From contig NZ_JALMUV010000024.1 of assembly GCF_023155275.1 (NCBI RefSeq), positions 48,749 to 112,748 on the forward strand: a stretch of DNA of 64,000 bases, read 5' to 3'. Below, piece by piece: positions 8,344-17,045 of this stretch (position 1 is its first letter; each line of letters opens with the position of its first letter). This DNA is from Streptomyces rhizoryzae. Its GTDB lineage: Bacteria; Actinomycetota; Actinomycetes; Streptomycetales; Streptomycetaceae. The position numbers were made by a program, and so were the translations under genes. Under the pieces are notes generated by a model. It searched no databases and was not told where the DNA came from. It was given only the letters and a program-made list of their open reading frames with translations.

Positions 8344-11300
8344 GTGGCGGGGACGGATACCGCGGCGGACACCGCGCACGAGAGCTGGGCGAGGCGGCTG
8401 ACCCGCGACTGCGGGCGGTACCGCAAGGACGTGGCGCTGGCGCTCGGCGCCTCGCTCGCCGGGATGGCGGTCACCGCCCTCGTCCCGCTCATCCCCAAGC
8501 TGATCATCGACGAGGTGATCGTCCGGCACGCGCGTCCGCTCGCCCCCTGGGCCACCCTGCTGGTCGCCGCCGCGGTGGTGGTCTACGTCCTGACCTACCT
8601 CCGCCGCTACTACGGCGGCCGGCTCGCCCTGGACGTCCAGCACGACCTGCGCACCCGGATGTTCGACGCGATCGCCAGGCTCGACGGGCGGCGGCAGGAC
8701 GAGCTGAGCACCGGGCAGGTCGTCGGCCGCGCCACCAGCGACCTCCAGCTCATCCAGAGCCTGCTCTTCATGCTCCCGATGATGATCGGGAACGTCCTGC
8801 TCTTCGCCGTCTCGCTGGCCGTGATGGCGTTCCTCTCCCCGCTGCTGACGGTCGTCGCGCTGGCCGTCGCCCCGGCGCTGTGGTACATCGCCCGGCGCAG
8901 CCGCACCCGCCTCTTCCCCGCCACCTGGTACGCCCAGCAGCAGGCCGCCGCGGTCGCCTCCGTGGTGGACGGCGCGGTCTCCGGCGTCCGGGTCGTCAAG
9001 GGCTTCGGGCAGGAGGAGCAGGAGACCGGCAAGCTCCGGGCGGCCGGGCGCAGGCTGTTCGCCGCCCGGCTCCGCACCGTCCGCCTCAACGCCCGCTACA
9101 CCCCCGCCCTCCAGGCCGTCCCGGCGCTCGGCCAGGTGGCGATGCTGGCGCTCGGCGGCTGGCTGGCCACCCGGGGGCACATCACCCTGGGCACCTTCGT
9201 CGCCTTCTCCACGTACCTCGCGCAGCTGGTCGGCCCGGTGCGGATGCTGGCGATGTTCCTCACCGTCGCCCAGCAGGCGCGGGCCGGCGTGGAGCGGGTC
9301 TACGAGCTGATCGACACCGAGCCGACCATAGCGGAGCACCCGGACGCCCGGGAGCTGCCCGCCGACGCCCCCGCCACCGTCGTCTTCGACCGGGTGACGT
9401 TCGGCTACGGGGCACACCACGCACCGGGGGCCGGCGGTGACGGCGGCGGGGACGGCGAGGCTGCCGCCCGCCGCCCCCTGCGGCCCGTCCTGGAGGACTT
9501 CTCGCTGCGGATCGAGGCCGGTGAGACGGTCGCCGTCATCGGGGCCTCCGGCAGCGGCAAGTCCACCGTCTCGCTGCTGCTGCCCCGCTTCTACGACGCC
9601 ACCGCCGGCCGCGTCCTGGTCGGCGGCCACGACGTCCGCGAGCTGACCCTGCCGTCGCTGCGCGCCGCCATCGGCCTGGTCCCCGAGAGCAGCTTCCTGT
9701 TCTCCGACTCGATACGCGACAACATCGCCTACGGCCACCCCGAGGCCACCGACGCGCAGATCCGGGCCGCGGCCCGCGCCGCCCGCGCCGACGGCTTCAT
9801 CGCCGAGCTGCCCCAGGGCTACGACACCAAGGTCGGCGAGCAGGGCCTGACCCTCTCCGGCGGCCAGCGGCAGCGGATAGCGCTGGCCCGCGCCATCCTC
9901 ACCGACCCGCGCCTGCTGGTCCTGGACGACGCCACCTCCGCCGTCGACGCCCGGGTCGAGCACGAGATCCACGAGGCGCTGCGCGGGGTGATGGCCGGCC
10001 GCACGACGCTGCTGATCGCCCACCGCGCCTCCACCCTGGCGCTCGCCGACCGGGTCGCGGTGCTGGACGGCGGCAGGCTCGCCGACCTCGGCACGCAGGA
10101 GGAGCTGGCCGAGCGCTGTCCGCTCTACCGCCGGCTGCTGACCGACCCCGAGGAGCTGGGCGGCGTCCCGCACGACCCGGCCGGCGCCGCCGCCGACGCG
10201 TACGGCGGTGCGTACGCGGCGTCCGGCACGGCCGGGCTGCTCGCACCGTCCGCGGACGGCGACGGCGACGGTGGCGGCGGCCGCTCGCGGCCGGACGGAC
10301 CCCGCCGCCCCGCCGCGCTGGTCGACGCCGCCCCCGACGGATCCGCCGACGCCGAGCAGGCCGCCGCGCGCCGGGCCGCCACCGGCGGCATCACCCCCGA
10401 GCTGTGGGTGCGCCGCGAGGAGGAGGCCGAGGCGGGCGCAGCGGGCCCCGCCCCGCGCACCGCGGGCGCCACCGGACCCGGCCTCGCCGCCGCCCTGGCC
10501 GGCGCCCCGGGCAGTCCCGAACTCCTCGCCCGGGTCGCCGCGCTGCCCCCGGCCGCCGACACCCCGGACGTCGACGAGGCCGCCGCCGTCCGCCCGGAGT
10601 CCTCCTTCGGCCTGCGCCGGCTGCTGCACGGCTTCGGCGGCCCGCTGGCCGTCGCCCTCCTGCTGGTCGCGGTGGACGCGCTGGCCTCCCTGCTGGTGCC
10701 GGTCCTCATCCGGCAGGGCATCGACGACGGCGTCCGGCGCGGCGTCCTGGCCGGCGTCTGGACCGCCGCCGCGCTGGCCCTGGCCGTGGTGCTGGTCCAG
10801 TGGGCCGCCCAGATCGGCGGCAACCGCCTGACCGGCCGCACCGGCGAGCGGGTCCTGTACTCCCTCCGCCTGAAGATCTTCGCCCAGCTCCAGCGCCTCG
10901 GCCTGGACTACTACGAGCGCGAACTGACCGGCCGGATCATGACCCGGATGACCACCGATGTTGATGCTTTGTCGACATTCCTCCAGACCGGGCTGGTCAC
11001 CGCCGTGGTCTCGGTCCTCACCTTCTGCGGCATCCTGGTCGCGCTGCTCGCCCTCGACGTCCAGCTCGCCCTGGTCGTCTTCGCCACCCTGCCCCCGCTG
11101 GCGCTGGCCACCTACGTCTTCCGCAAGCGCAGCGTCCGGGCCTACGAACTCGCCCGCGAGCGGATCTCCACCGTCAACGGCGACCTCCAGGAGAGCGTCG
11201 CCGGTCTGCGGATCGTCCAGGCGTTCCGCCGCGAGGGCCACGGGGCCGAGCGGTACGCCGCGCACAGCGACGCCTACCGCCGGGCCCGGGTGCGCGGCCA

Positions 11301-12336
11301 GTTCCTGATATCCGTGTACTTCCCGTTCGTCCAGCTGCTGTCGTCGGTGGCGTCCGCCCTGGTGCTGATCGTCGGCGCCGACCGGATCGGCGACCGCACC
11401 CTGACCGCCGGCGCCCTGGTCGCCTACCTCCTCTACATCGACCTCTTCTTCGCCCCCGTCCAGCAGCTCTCCCAGGTCTTCGACGGCTACCAGCAGGCAT
11501 CGGTCTCGCTCGGCCGGATCCGCGAACTCCTCGCCCGGCCCACGACCACCCCGGCGCCCGCCGACCCCCGCCCGGTCCCCGCGCTGCGCGGCGAGATCAC
11601 CTTCGAGGACGTCCACTTCCGCTACGGCGGGGACGGCGAGGCGGCCCTGGCCGGCATCGACCTGACCATCCCGGCCGGCCAGACCGTCGCCTTCGTCGGC
11701 GAGACCGGCGCCGGCAAGTCCACGCTGGTCAAGCTGGTCGCGCGGTTCTACGACCCGACGTCCGGCACGGTCCGGGCCGACGGCACCGACCTGCGCGCAC
11801 TGGACCTGACCGGCTACCGCCGCCGGCTCGGCGTCGTCCCCCAGGAGTCCTACCTCTTCGCCGGCACGGTTCGGGACGCCATCGCCTACGGCCGCCCGGA
11901 CGCCACCGACGCCGAGGTGGAGGCGGCCGCCCGGGCGGTCGGCGCGCACGACATGATCGCCACGCTGGAGGGCGGCTACCTCCACGAGGTCGCCGAGCGC
12001 GGCCGCAACCTCTCCGCCGGCCAGCGCCAGCTGCTGGCCCTGGCCCGCGCCGAACTCACCGACCCCGACGTGCTGCTGCTCGACGAGGCCACCGCCGCCC
12101 TGGACCTGGCCACCGAAGCGGTCGTCAACCACGCCACCGACCGCCTGGCCGGCCGCCGCACCACCCTGGTCGTCGCGCACCGCCTGACCACCGCCGCCCG
12201 CGCCGACCGGGTCGTGGTGCTCGACCACGGCCGGGTCGCCGAGGACGGCACGCACGCCGAACTCCTCGCCCGCGGCGGCCGCTACGCCGAGCTGTGGCGC
12301 ACCTTCACCGGCGAGGAGGAGCCGCTGGCGGTCTGA
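8344..12336 (+). CDS. Fused TMD-NBD-TMD-NBD ABC exporter
   Basis: A 1330-residue fusion of two type IV ABC exporter halves. Half one has six membrane helices (about residues 30-330) and an ATPase with GASGSGKST (Lys406), LSGGQRQRIALARA, and a Walker B ending in DD, so Asp529 replaces the catalytic Glu. A 150-residue low-complexity Gly/Ala/Pro linker follows. Half two has a second membrane domain and an ATPase with GETGAGKST (Lys1125), LSAGQRQLLALARA and a standard LLLLDEAT (Glu1248). One degenerate and one canonical site is the rule for heterodimeric exporters, and here both halves are one chain, as in mycobacterial Rv0194-type multidrug pumps. The GTG at 8344 follows GGGAGGCACCGG. The exported substrate is unknown. 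Confidence 0.93.
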   Translation: MAGTDTAADTAHESWARRLTRDCGRYRKDVALALGASLAGMAVTALVPLIPKLIIDEVIVRHARPLAPWATLLVAAAVVVYVLTYLRRYYGGRLALDVQHDLRTRMFDAIARLDGRRQDELSTGQVVGRATSDLQLIQSLLFMLPMMIGNVLLFAVSLAVMAFLSPLLTVVALAVAPALWYIARRSRTRLFPATWYAQQQAAAVASVVDGAVSGVRVVKGFGQEEQETGKLRAAGRRLFAARLRTVRLNARYTPALQAVPALGQVAMLALGGWLATRGHITLGTFVAFSTYLAQLVGPVRMLAMFLTVAQQARAGVERVYELIDTEPTIAEHPDARELPADAPATVVFDRVTFGYGAHHAPGAGGDGGGDGEAAARRPLRPVLEDFSLRIEAGETVAVIGASGSGKSTVSLLLPRFYDATAGRVLVGGHDVRELTLPSLRAAIGLVPESSFLFSDSIRDNIAYGHPEATDAQIRAAARAARADGFIAELPQGYDTKVGEQGLTLSGGQRQRIALARAILTDPRLLVLDDATSAVDARVEHEIHEALRGVMAGRTTLLIAHRASTLALADRVAVLDGGRLADLGTQEELAERCPLYRRLLTDPEELGGVPHDPAGAAADAYGGAYAASGTAGLLAPSADGDGDGGGGRSRPDGPRRPAALVDAAPDGSADAEQAAARRAATGGITPELWVRREEEAEAGAAGPAPRTAGATGPGLAAALAGAPGSPELLARVAALPPAADTPDVDEAAAVRPESSFGLRRLLHGFGGPLAVALLLVAVDALASLLVPVLIRQGIDDGVRRGVLAGVWTAAALALAVVLVQWAAQIGGNRLTGRTGERVLYSLRLKIFAQLQRLGLDYYERELTGRIMTRMTTDVDALSTFLQTGLVTAVVSVLTFCGILVALLALDVQLALVVFATLPPLALATYVFRKRSVRAYELARERISTVNGDLQESVAGLRIVQAFRREGHGAERYAAHSDAYRRARVRGQFLISVYFPFVQLLSSVASALVLIVGADRIGDRTLTAGALVAYLLYIDLFFAPVQQLSQVFDGYQQASVSLGRIRELLARPTTTPAPADPRPVPALRGEITFEDVHFRYGGDGEAALAGIDLTIPAGQTVAFVGETGAGKSTLVKLVARFYDPTSGTVRADGTDLRALDLTGYRRRLGVVPQESYLFAGTVRDAIAYGRPDATDAEVEAAARAVGAHDMIATLEGGYLHEVAERGRNLSAGQRQLLALARAELTDPDVLLLDEATAALDLATEAVVNHATDRLAGRRTTLVVAHRLTTAARADRVVVLDHGRVAEDGTHAELLARGGRYAELWRTFTGEEEPLAV

Positions 12337-12450
12337 TCCGGCGGCGCGCGGCGGCGGACCGGCACCGCCGGCACCCCCCATGGGGGCTGGTGGCGCCCCC
12401 GCCGCCCGGATAGGTTCGGCCCGACCTTTGTCATCCCAAGGGGAGGGTGC

Positions 12451-13869
12451 ATGCGCAAGGCCAGCAGATGGCTGCTGACGCTCGCCGTACTCATAGGTAC
12501 GGCGGGCGTCGGCGCACCGGCAGGGGCGGCCACCGCCGCCGGCCGGGACAGCACGGACATCAAGGACCGGATCCTCGCGATCCCCGGTATGAGCCTGATC
12601 GAGGAGAAGCCGGTCGACGGGTACCGGTACTTCGTCCTCCAGTACACCCAGCCGGTCGACCACCGGCACCCGGAGAAGGGCACGTTCCAGCAGCGCCTGA
12701 CGCTGCTGCACAAGTCGGTGGACCGCCCGACGGTCTTCTACACCTCCGGCTACAACGTCAGCACCACACCGTCCCGCAGCGAACCCACCAAGATCATCGA
12801 CGGCAACCAGGTCTCCCTGGAGTACCGTTACTTCACCCCGTCCCGCCCGGTCCCCGCCGACTGGACCAAGCTGGACATCAAGCAGGCCGCCACCGACCAG
12901 CACCGCATCTTCCAGGCGCTGCACGCCCTCTACCCCAAGAACTGGATCGCCACCGGCGGCAGCAAGGGCGGGATGACGGCCACCTACTACCGCCGCTTCT
13001 TCCCGCAGGACATGAACGGGACCGTCGCCTACGTCGCGCCCGACAACACCGACCGCGACGACACCCGCCCCTACGACCGCTTCTTCGCCACCGTCGGCAC
13101 CCCCGCCTGCCGCGACGCGGTCGGGAAGGTCGAGCGCGAGGCGCTGCTGCGCCGCGACGAGATGGTCAACCGCTACGAGAAGTGGGCCGGCGAGAACAAG
13201 CGCACCTTCCGCCTCACCGGCAGCGCCGACCGGGCCTACGAAGTCCTCGTCACGGACCTGGTGTTCGGCTTCTGGCAGTACCAGCCGGCCGAGACCGCGT
13301 GCGCCGAGGTGCCCGCGCCCACCGCCTCCACCGACACCCTGTGGACCTGGATCGACAAGGTCGGCGGCTTCGACTCCTACACCGACCAGGGCATGGAGAA
13401 GTACCAGCCGTACTACTACCAGGCCGGCACCCAGCTCGGTGAGCCGAAGTACCACTACCCCAACCTCCGCGGGCTGCTGCGCTACCCCGGCATCAACAAC
13501 TCCCGCAGCTTCGTGCCCCGCGAGATCCCCATGCGCTTCGACCGGCGCGCCATGCCCGACGTGGACCGCTGGGTGCGCCACCACGCCACCCGCATGATGT
13601 TCGTCAACGGGCAGTTCGACCCGTGGAGCGCCAAGCACTTCGAACTGGGCCGCGGCGCCCGGGACTCGTACGTCTTCACCGTCGCCGGCGGCAACCACGG
13701 CGCCAACATCGCCAAGCTCAAGGACGCCGACCGCACCAAGGCCACCGCCGAACTGCTCAGCTGGGCCGGGCTCCCGGTGCCCGCCGACGGCCGGGCCGCC
13801 GCACCGGCACCGCACAGCAGCACCCTGGACCGGCCGGAGAGCCTCCGTTCGACGTCCCTGCGGCCGTAA
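12451..13869 (+). CDS. Secreted tripeptidyl aminopeptidase, peptidase family S37
   Basis: A 472-residue secreted serine peptidase. Residues 1-30 are a signal peptide (basic start, hydrophobic core, cleavage near AGAATA). The mature protein has the S37 (PS-10) pattern: TQPVDHRHPEKGTFQQR, then the nucleophile motif TGGSKGGMT with Ser171, then NGQFDPW (Asp390) and GGNHGAN (His416). Homologues in Streptomyces release tri- or tetrapeptides from protein N-termini, for instance in propeptide trimming of secreted proteins such as transglutaminase. Spacing of AAGGGGAGGG to the ATG supports the start. It follows the ABC exporter on the same strand with a 114-bp gap, and ends at a strong hairpin shared with the convergent GH3 gene. 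Confidence 0.92.
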   Translation: MRKASRWLLTLAVLIGTAGVGAPAGAATAAGRDSTDIKDRILAIPGMSLIEEKPVDGYRYFVLQYTQPVDHRHPEKGTFQQRLTLLHKSVDRPTVFYTSGYNVSTTPSRSEPTKIIDGNQVSLEYRYFTPSRPVPADWTKLDIKQAATDQHRIFQALHALYPKNWIATGGSKGGMTATYYRRFFPQDMNGTVAYVAPDNTDRDDTRPYDRFFATVGTPACRDAVGKVEREALLRRDEMVNRYEKWAGENKRTFRLTGSADRAYEVLVTDLVFGFWQYQPAETACAEVPAPTASTDTLWTWIDKVGGFDSYTDQGMEKYQPYYYQAGTQLGEPKYHYPNLRGLLRYPGINNSRSFVPREIPMRFDRRAMPDVDRWVRHHATRMMFVNGQFDPWSAKHFELGRGARDSYVFTVAGGNHGANIAKLKDADRTKATAELLSWAGLPVPADGRAAAPAPHSSTLDRPESLRSTSLRP

Positions 13870-13876
13870 CCGCCCA

Positions 13877-13913
13877 CCGGGTGCGCCCCGTTGACCCGCG
13901 GGGGCGCACCCGG
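13877..13913. terminator. Bidirectional hairpin terminator
   Basis: A perfect 13-bp stem (13877-13889 with 13901-13913, CCGGGTGCGCCCC) encloses an 11-nt loop, exactly between two convergent stop codons. There is no T-run, as is common in Streptomyces. Confidence 0.8.
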
Positions 13914-13930
13914 CACGCCGCGGCCCGGTG

Positions 13931-15769
13931 TCAGTACCGCAGCCCGTGCCCGATCTGGAACAGCGCGGTGCCCGAGGAGTCCGCGCGCAGTATCGGCACC
14001 GGCAGCCGGCCCACCGGGTCGCGCCGCCCGGCGATCACCCGGGCCGCGGCCCGCAGCTCCACGTCCGTCCAGGAGTACGCCACAAGCGCCGCCTTCACCC
14101 CGTCCAGCAGGGCGATGTCGTACGGGTTGCGGACCGCCAGCTGCACCACCGGCTTCCCGGTCGCCAGCAGCTCCGCGACCAGCGCCCGCTGCGGTGAGGC
14201 GGCGGTCACGTCGTACGTCGCCACCACCGCCGCGTCCCGCTCGGCCAGCGCCGCCCGGGCCCGGGCGATCAGCTCCCGGGACGGTGCGGTCCCGGTGGAC
14301 AGCGCGGTGGCGGCGAACCCCAGCCGGGTCAGCTCACGGGCCAGCACCCCGGTCGGCGGGCCGCCGGTGCCGGACGGCGCGGCCGGGTCCGCGCCCGCCA
14401 CCAGCACCCGCCCGGTCCGCCGCCGGGACAGCGGCAGCAGCCCGCCGTCGTTGCGCAGCAGCGTGGTGGTGCGGTCCGCGATGCGGTCCGCGGCGGCGAG
14501 GTGGGCGCGCACCCCGACCACCCGGTCCACCTCCTGCCGCGAGGTGTACGGGTCGGCGAACAGCCCGCGGCGCTCCTTGAGCAGCAGGATCCGCAGCAGC
14601 TTGGCGTCGATGTCCCGCTCGTCCAGCTCGCCGTCCCGCAGCGCCCGGACCACGGCCGCGTGCGCGACCGCCAGGTCCGGCGGGTTCAGCAGCTGGTCCA
14701 CCCCGGCCTTCAGTGCCAGCACCGGCACCCGGGCGTCCCCGTACTTCACCCGGACGCCCTGCATGCCCAGCGAATCGGTCACCACCACCCCGTCGTAGCC
14801 CAGCCGCCGCCGCAGGATGCCGGTGACGATCGGGTGCGAGAGGGTCGCCGGGTCGCCGCTGGGGTCCAGGGCCGGCACCACGATGTGCGCGGTCATCACC
14901 GAGTCGATCCCGGCCGCGACCGCCGCCGTGAAGGGCGGTGCGTCCAGCCGCTCCCACTCCTGCGCGGAGTGGTGGATGTACGGCAGCCCGACGTGGCTGT
15001 CGGTGTCGGTGTCGCCGTGCCCGGGGAAGTGCTTGGCGCAGGCCGCCACCCCGGCGCTCTGGTAGCCGTGCACCTGGGCGGCGACCAGCCGGGCCACCGC
15101 CTGCGGGTCGGCCCCGAAGGAGCGGACGCCGATGACCGGGTTGGCGGGGTTGACGTTCACGTCCGCGTCCGGTGCGTAGTCCTGGTGGACGCCCATCGCG
15201 CGCAGCTCCCGGCCGGCGATCCGGCCCGCGGTCCGGGCGTCCGGCGCCGACCCGGACGCACCGAGCGCCATCGCCCCGGGGAACAGCGTGGCCGGCGCCC
15301 CGATCCTGGCCACTGTCCCGTGTTCCTGGTCGGTGGAGATCAGCACCGGTACCGGGACGCGCAGCGCGGCGGCGGCCCGCTGGATGCCGTTGGACAGTGC
15401 GGCGATCTGGTGCGGGTCGCGGGTGTTGTGGGCCCAGCCGAAGTAGATGATGCCGCCGACGTGGTACCGGGCGATCAGCTCGGCGGCGTTGGCGACGCCG
15501 ATCTCCTTGCGGTTGGCGTCGGCGTCGGCGGGGTCCGGGTCGGTGGCGGAGTGCCCGTACACCCGCATCACGAAGAGCTGCCCGGCCTTCTCCTCCGGCG
15601 TCATCCGGGCGATCAGCCGCCGCAGGTGGGCCACGGTGGCGCGGGACGGCGCGGGGACGGGAGCGGGGGAGGCGGGGGTGAGGGGGGCGGCGCCCGCGGT
15701 GCCGGTGCCCAGGGCGGCGGCCGCGGCCGCGGCGGCGGTGGTGGTCAGGACGGTACGTCTGGAGTGCAT
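13931..15769 (-). CDS. Tat-exported glycoside hydrolase family 3, NagZ-like beta-N-acetylglucosaminidase
   Basis: A 612-residue protein. The start MHSRRTVLTTT followed by a run of Ala is a twin-arginine-like signal peptide. The catalytic barrel carries the NagZ-type acid/base signature KHFPGHGDTDTDSHVGLP, which has the His-Asp dyad peculiar to GH3 N-acetylglucosaminidases, and the nucleophile motif VVTDSLGMQGV. A C-terminal alpha/beta sandwich follows (TLLRNDGGLLPL). The probable role is removal of GlcNAc from cell-wall fragments or chito-oligosaccharides outside the cell. The ATG at 15769 has GGAAGGAG 5 nt upstream. It is a single gene with its own promoter region, and a GGAAACTTCC palindrome lies 37 bp upstream of the start. 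Confidence 0.92.
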   Translation of the reverse strand: MHSRRTVLTTTAAAAAAAALGTGTAGAAPLTPASPAPVPAPSRATVAHLRRLIARMTPEEKAGQLFVMRVYGHSATDPDPADADANRKEIGVANAAELIARYHVGGIIYFGWAHNTRDPHQIAALSNGIQRAAAALRVPVPVLISTDQEHGTVARIGAPATLFPGAMALGASGSAPDARTAGRIAGRELRAMGVHQDYAPDADVNVNPANPVIGVRSFGADPQAVARLVAAQVHGYQSAGVAACAKHFPGHGDTDTDSHVGLPYIHHSAQEWERLDAPPFTAAVAAGIDSVMTAHIVVPALDPSGDPATLSHPIVTGILRRRLGYDGVVVTDSLGMQGVRVKYGDARVPVLALKAGVDQLLNPPDLAVAHAAVVRALRDGELDERDIDAKLLRILLLKERRGLFADPYTSRQEVDRVVGVRAHLAAADRIADRTTTLLRNDGGLLPLSRRRTGRVLVAGADPAAPSGTGGPPTGVLARELTRLGFAATALSTGTAPSRELIARARAALAERDAAVVATYDVTAASPQRALVAELLATGKPVVQLAVRNPYDIALLDGVKAALVAYSWTDVELRAAARVIAGRRDPVGRLPVPILRADSSGTALFQIGHGLRY

Positions 15770-15806
15770 CTGCGCTCCTTCCGGGGGGCTTCCTCGAACA
15801 TGTGAA

Positions 15807-15816
15807 GGAAACTTCC
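15807..15816. promoter_or_regulatory. GGAA-AC-TTCC palindrome upstream of the GH3 gene
   Basis: The site sits in AAGGAAACTTCCAAGG, 38-47 bp upstream of the ATG. It resembles the GGAAA-n-TTTCC operators reported for ROK/NagC-type regulators of Streptomyces chitosan and amino-sugar genes, but is one base shorter. It is a candidate operator only. Confidence 0.35.
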
Positions 15817-15941
15817 AAGGAGACGCCGATAGCCGGAAAACACCTGCCGGTCAACGACGGCGGACGGCGGCGCCGCCCAGCGATTGCGGGGCGGGCGGGG
15901 GTGTGGTGGGGGACGCGGCGGGGCGCCCCGGGCGGCGGCCG

Positions 15942-16802
15942 TCAGCCGCCCGCGGCCCGCCCGAGCAGCCGTTCCAGGTGGGCCCGGCCCGCCGCCAGCA
16001 GCCCCGGCAGCTCCGCGGCCCCGGGGTACCACCGCTTCTCGTACTCCCAGCACAGCCAGCCGCCGGCCGCCGGACCGAGCGCCGCCACCGCCGCCGGCAG
16101 CGGCAGCACCCCCGCCCCCAGGGGCAGCGGCGTCAGGTCCTGGGCCGACGCCACGTCCTTGACCTGTGCGTACCCCAGGTGGCCGGCCAGCGCGGCGCGG
16201 GTGGCGGCCGGGGTCTCACCGCCGAGCCAGGTGTGCAGCACGTCCCACAGCGCGCCCACCGCCGGGTGGTCCACGGCCGCCAGGATCCGGGCCGCGGCCG
16301 CACCGGTGCGGTGCGAGTCATGGGTCTCCAGCAGCACCCGTACCCCGCGCTCCGCCGCCCGCGGCGCCACCGCGGCCAGCCGCCGCACCGCGTCCGCACC
16401 GGCCCGCCCGGCCGGCCGCCCGCCGCCCCCGGGGAAGACCCGGACGAACGGAGCCCCGAGGTCGGCGGCCAGGTCCACCAGGCCGGCCAGCTCCCGGGCC
16501 AGCGCCGCCTCGGCCGCGGCCCCGGCGCACTCGGCGGCGACGCGTGCGTACCCGGCGACGGCCAGCACCGCGACCCCGGCGTCCGCGAACCGGTCGCGCA
16601 CGGCGGCCCGCCGGTCCGGCCCCAGCCCCGGGTGCACCGGCTCCTCCGGGTGCGCGCGCAGCTCCACGCCCTGGTAGCCGCACCCCGCGGCCAGCCGGGC
16701 CACCGCGTCCACCGGCATCCCCGGCACCCCGAGCGTCGAGAACGCCAGCCGCACCCCCGCCGCACCGCCGCCACCCCTCGCGCCGTCCCCCACGTCACCC
16801 AT
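15942..16802 (-). CDS. Sugar phosphate isomerase/epimerase-type TIM barrel
   Basis: A 286-residue AP-endonuclease-2-like TIM barrel. It opens VRLAFSTLGVPG and continues with YQGVELRAHPEEP (first metal-region strand). Conserved strand ends follow: VLLETHDSHRTG (Glu and His near residue 150), ALWDVLHTWLGG and YAQVKDV, then WLCWEYEKRWYPG near the C-terminus. Members isomerise or dehydrate sugars and inositols with a divalent metal. The ATG at 16802 has GGGAGG at proper distance. It faces the Gfo/Idh/MocA - DUF993 - isomerase operon across a 243-bp divergent promoter region, so the four genes likely serve one sugar or polyol pathway. The substrate is unknown. Confidence 0.85.
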   Translation of the reverse strand: MGDVGDGARGGGGAAGVRLAFSTLGVPGMPVDAVARLAAGCGYQGVELRAHPEEPVHPGLGPDRRAAVRDRFADAGVAVLAVAGYARVAAECAGAAAEAALARELAGLVDLAADLGAPFVRVFPGGGGRPAGRAGADAVRRLAAVAPRAAERGVRVLLETHDSHRTGAAAARILAAVDHPAVGALWDVLHTWLGGETPAATRAALAGHLGYAQVKDVASAQDLTPLPLGAGVLPLPAAVAALGPAAGGWLCWEYEKRWYPGAAELPGLLAAGRAHLERLLGRAAGG

Positions 16803-16940
16803 CGCGCCTCCCGTGCGCCCTGCCGCCCTGCCGCCCGCACCGGCTGTCTTCCCCGGCCGGGCCGGCCGGACCCGTCCCGCACCCCGTCCCGCACCCGGCG
16901 CGGCACCCTGCGGCCCGAACAGCCGTGCCAGGGCGCCGTC

Positions 16941-16970
16941 TTGCCGGTGGCCCGGCCCGCGGGCTAGCGT
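16941..16970 (+). promoter_or_regulatory. Candidate promoter for the Gfo/DUF993 operon
   Basis: TTGCCG (16941-16946) and TAGCGT (16965-16970) with an 18-bp spacer lie about 75 bp upstream of the GTG at 17046, in the divergent intergenic region. Confidence 0.45.
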
Positions 16971-17045
16971 CCCTGCACGCGACAGGGCGCTCACCCGCCA
17001 CCTGCTCCCACCACCGCTACCCCCCACCCACCGGGAGGCCGGGCC

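Noticed and set aside
12371..12390. CCCCCATGGGGG palindrome as terminator after the ABC exporter gene
   Set aside because: The palindrome has no loop of useful size and the flanks do not extend the stem, so I could not support a terminator.
8146..13815. A 1889-codon minus-strand open frame opposite the ABC exporter and peptidase genes
   Set aside because: Low-complexity Gly/Val/Asp/His translation typical of an antisense shadow; both genes on the plus strand have complete catalytic motifs.
15807..15816. DasR box for the GH3 gene
   Set aside because: The known DasR sites have TGGTCTAGACCA-like arms; the palindrome here does not match.
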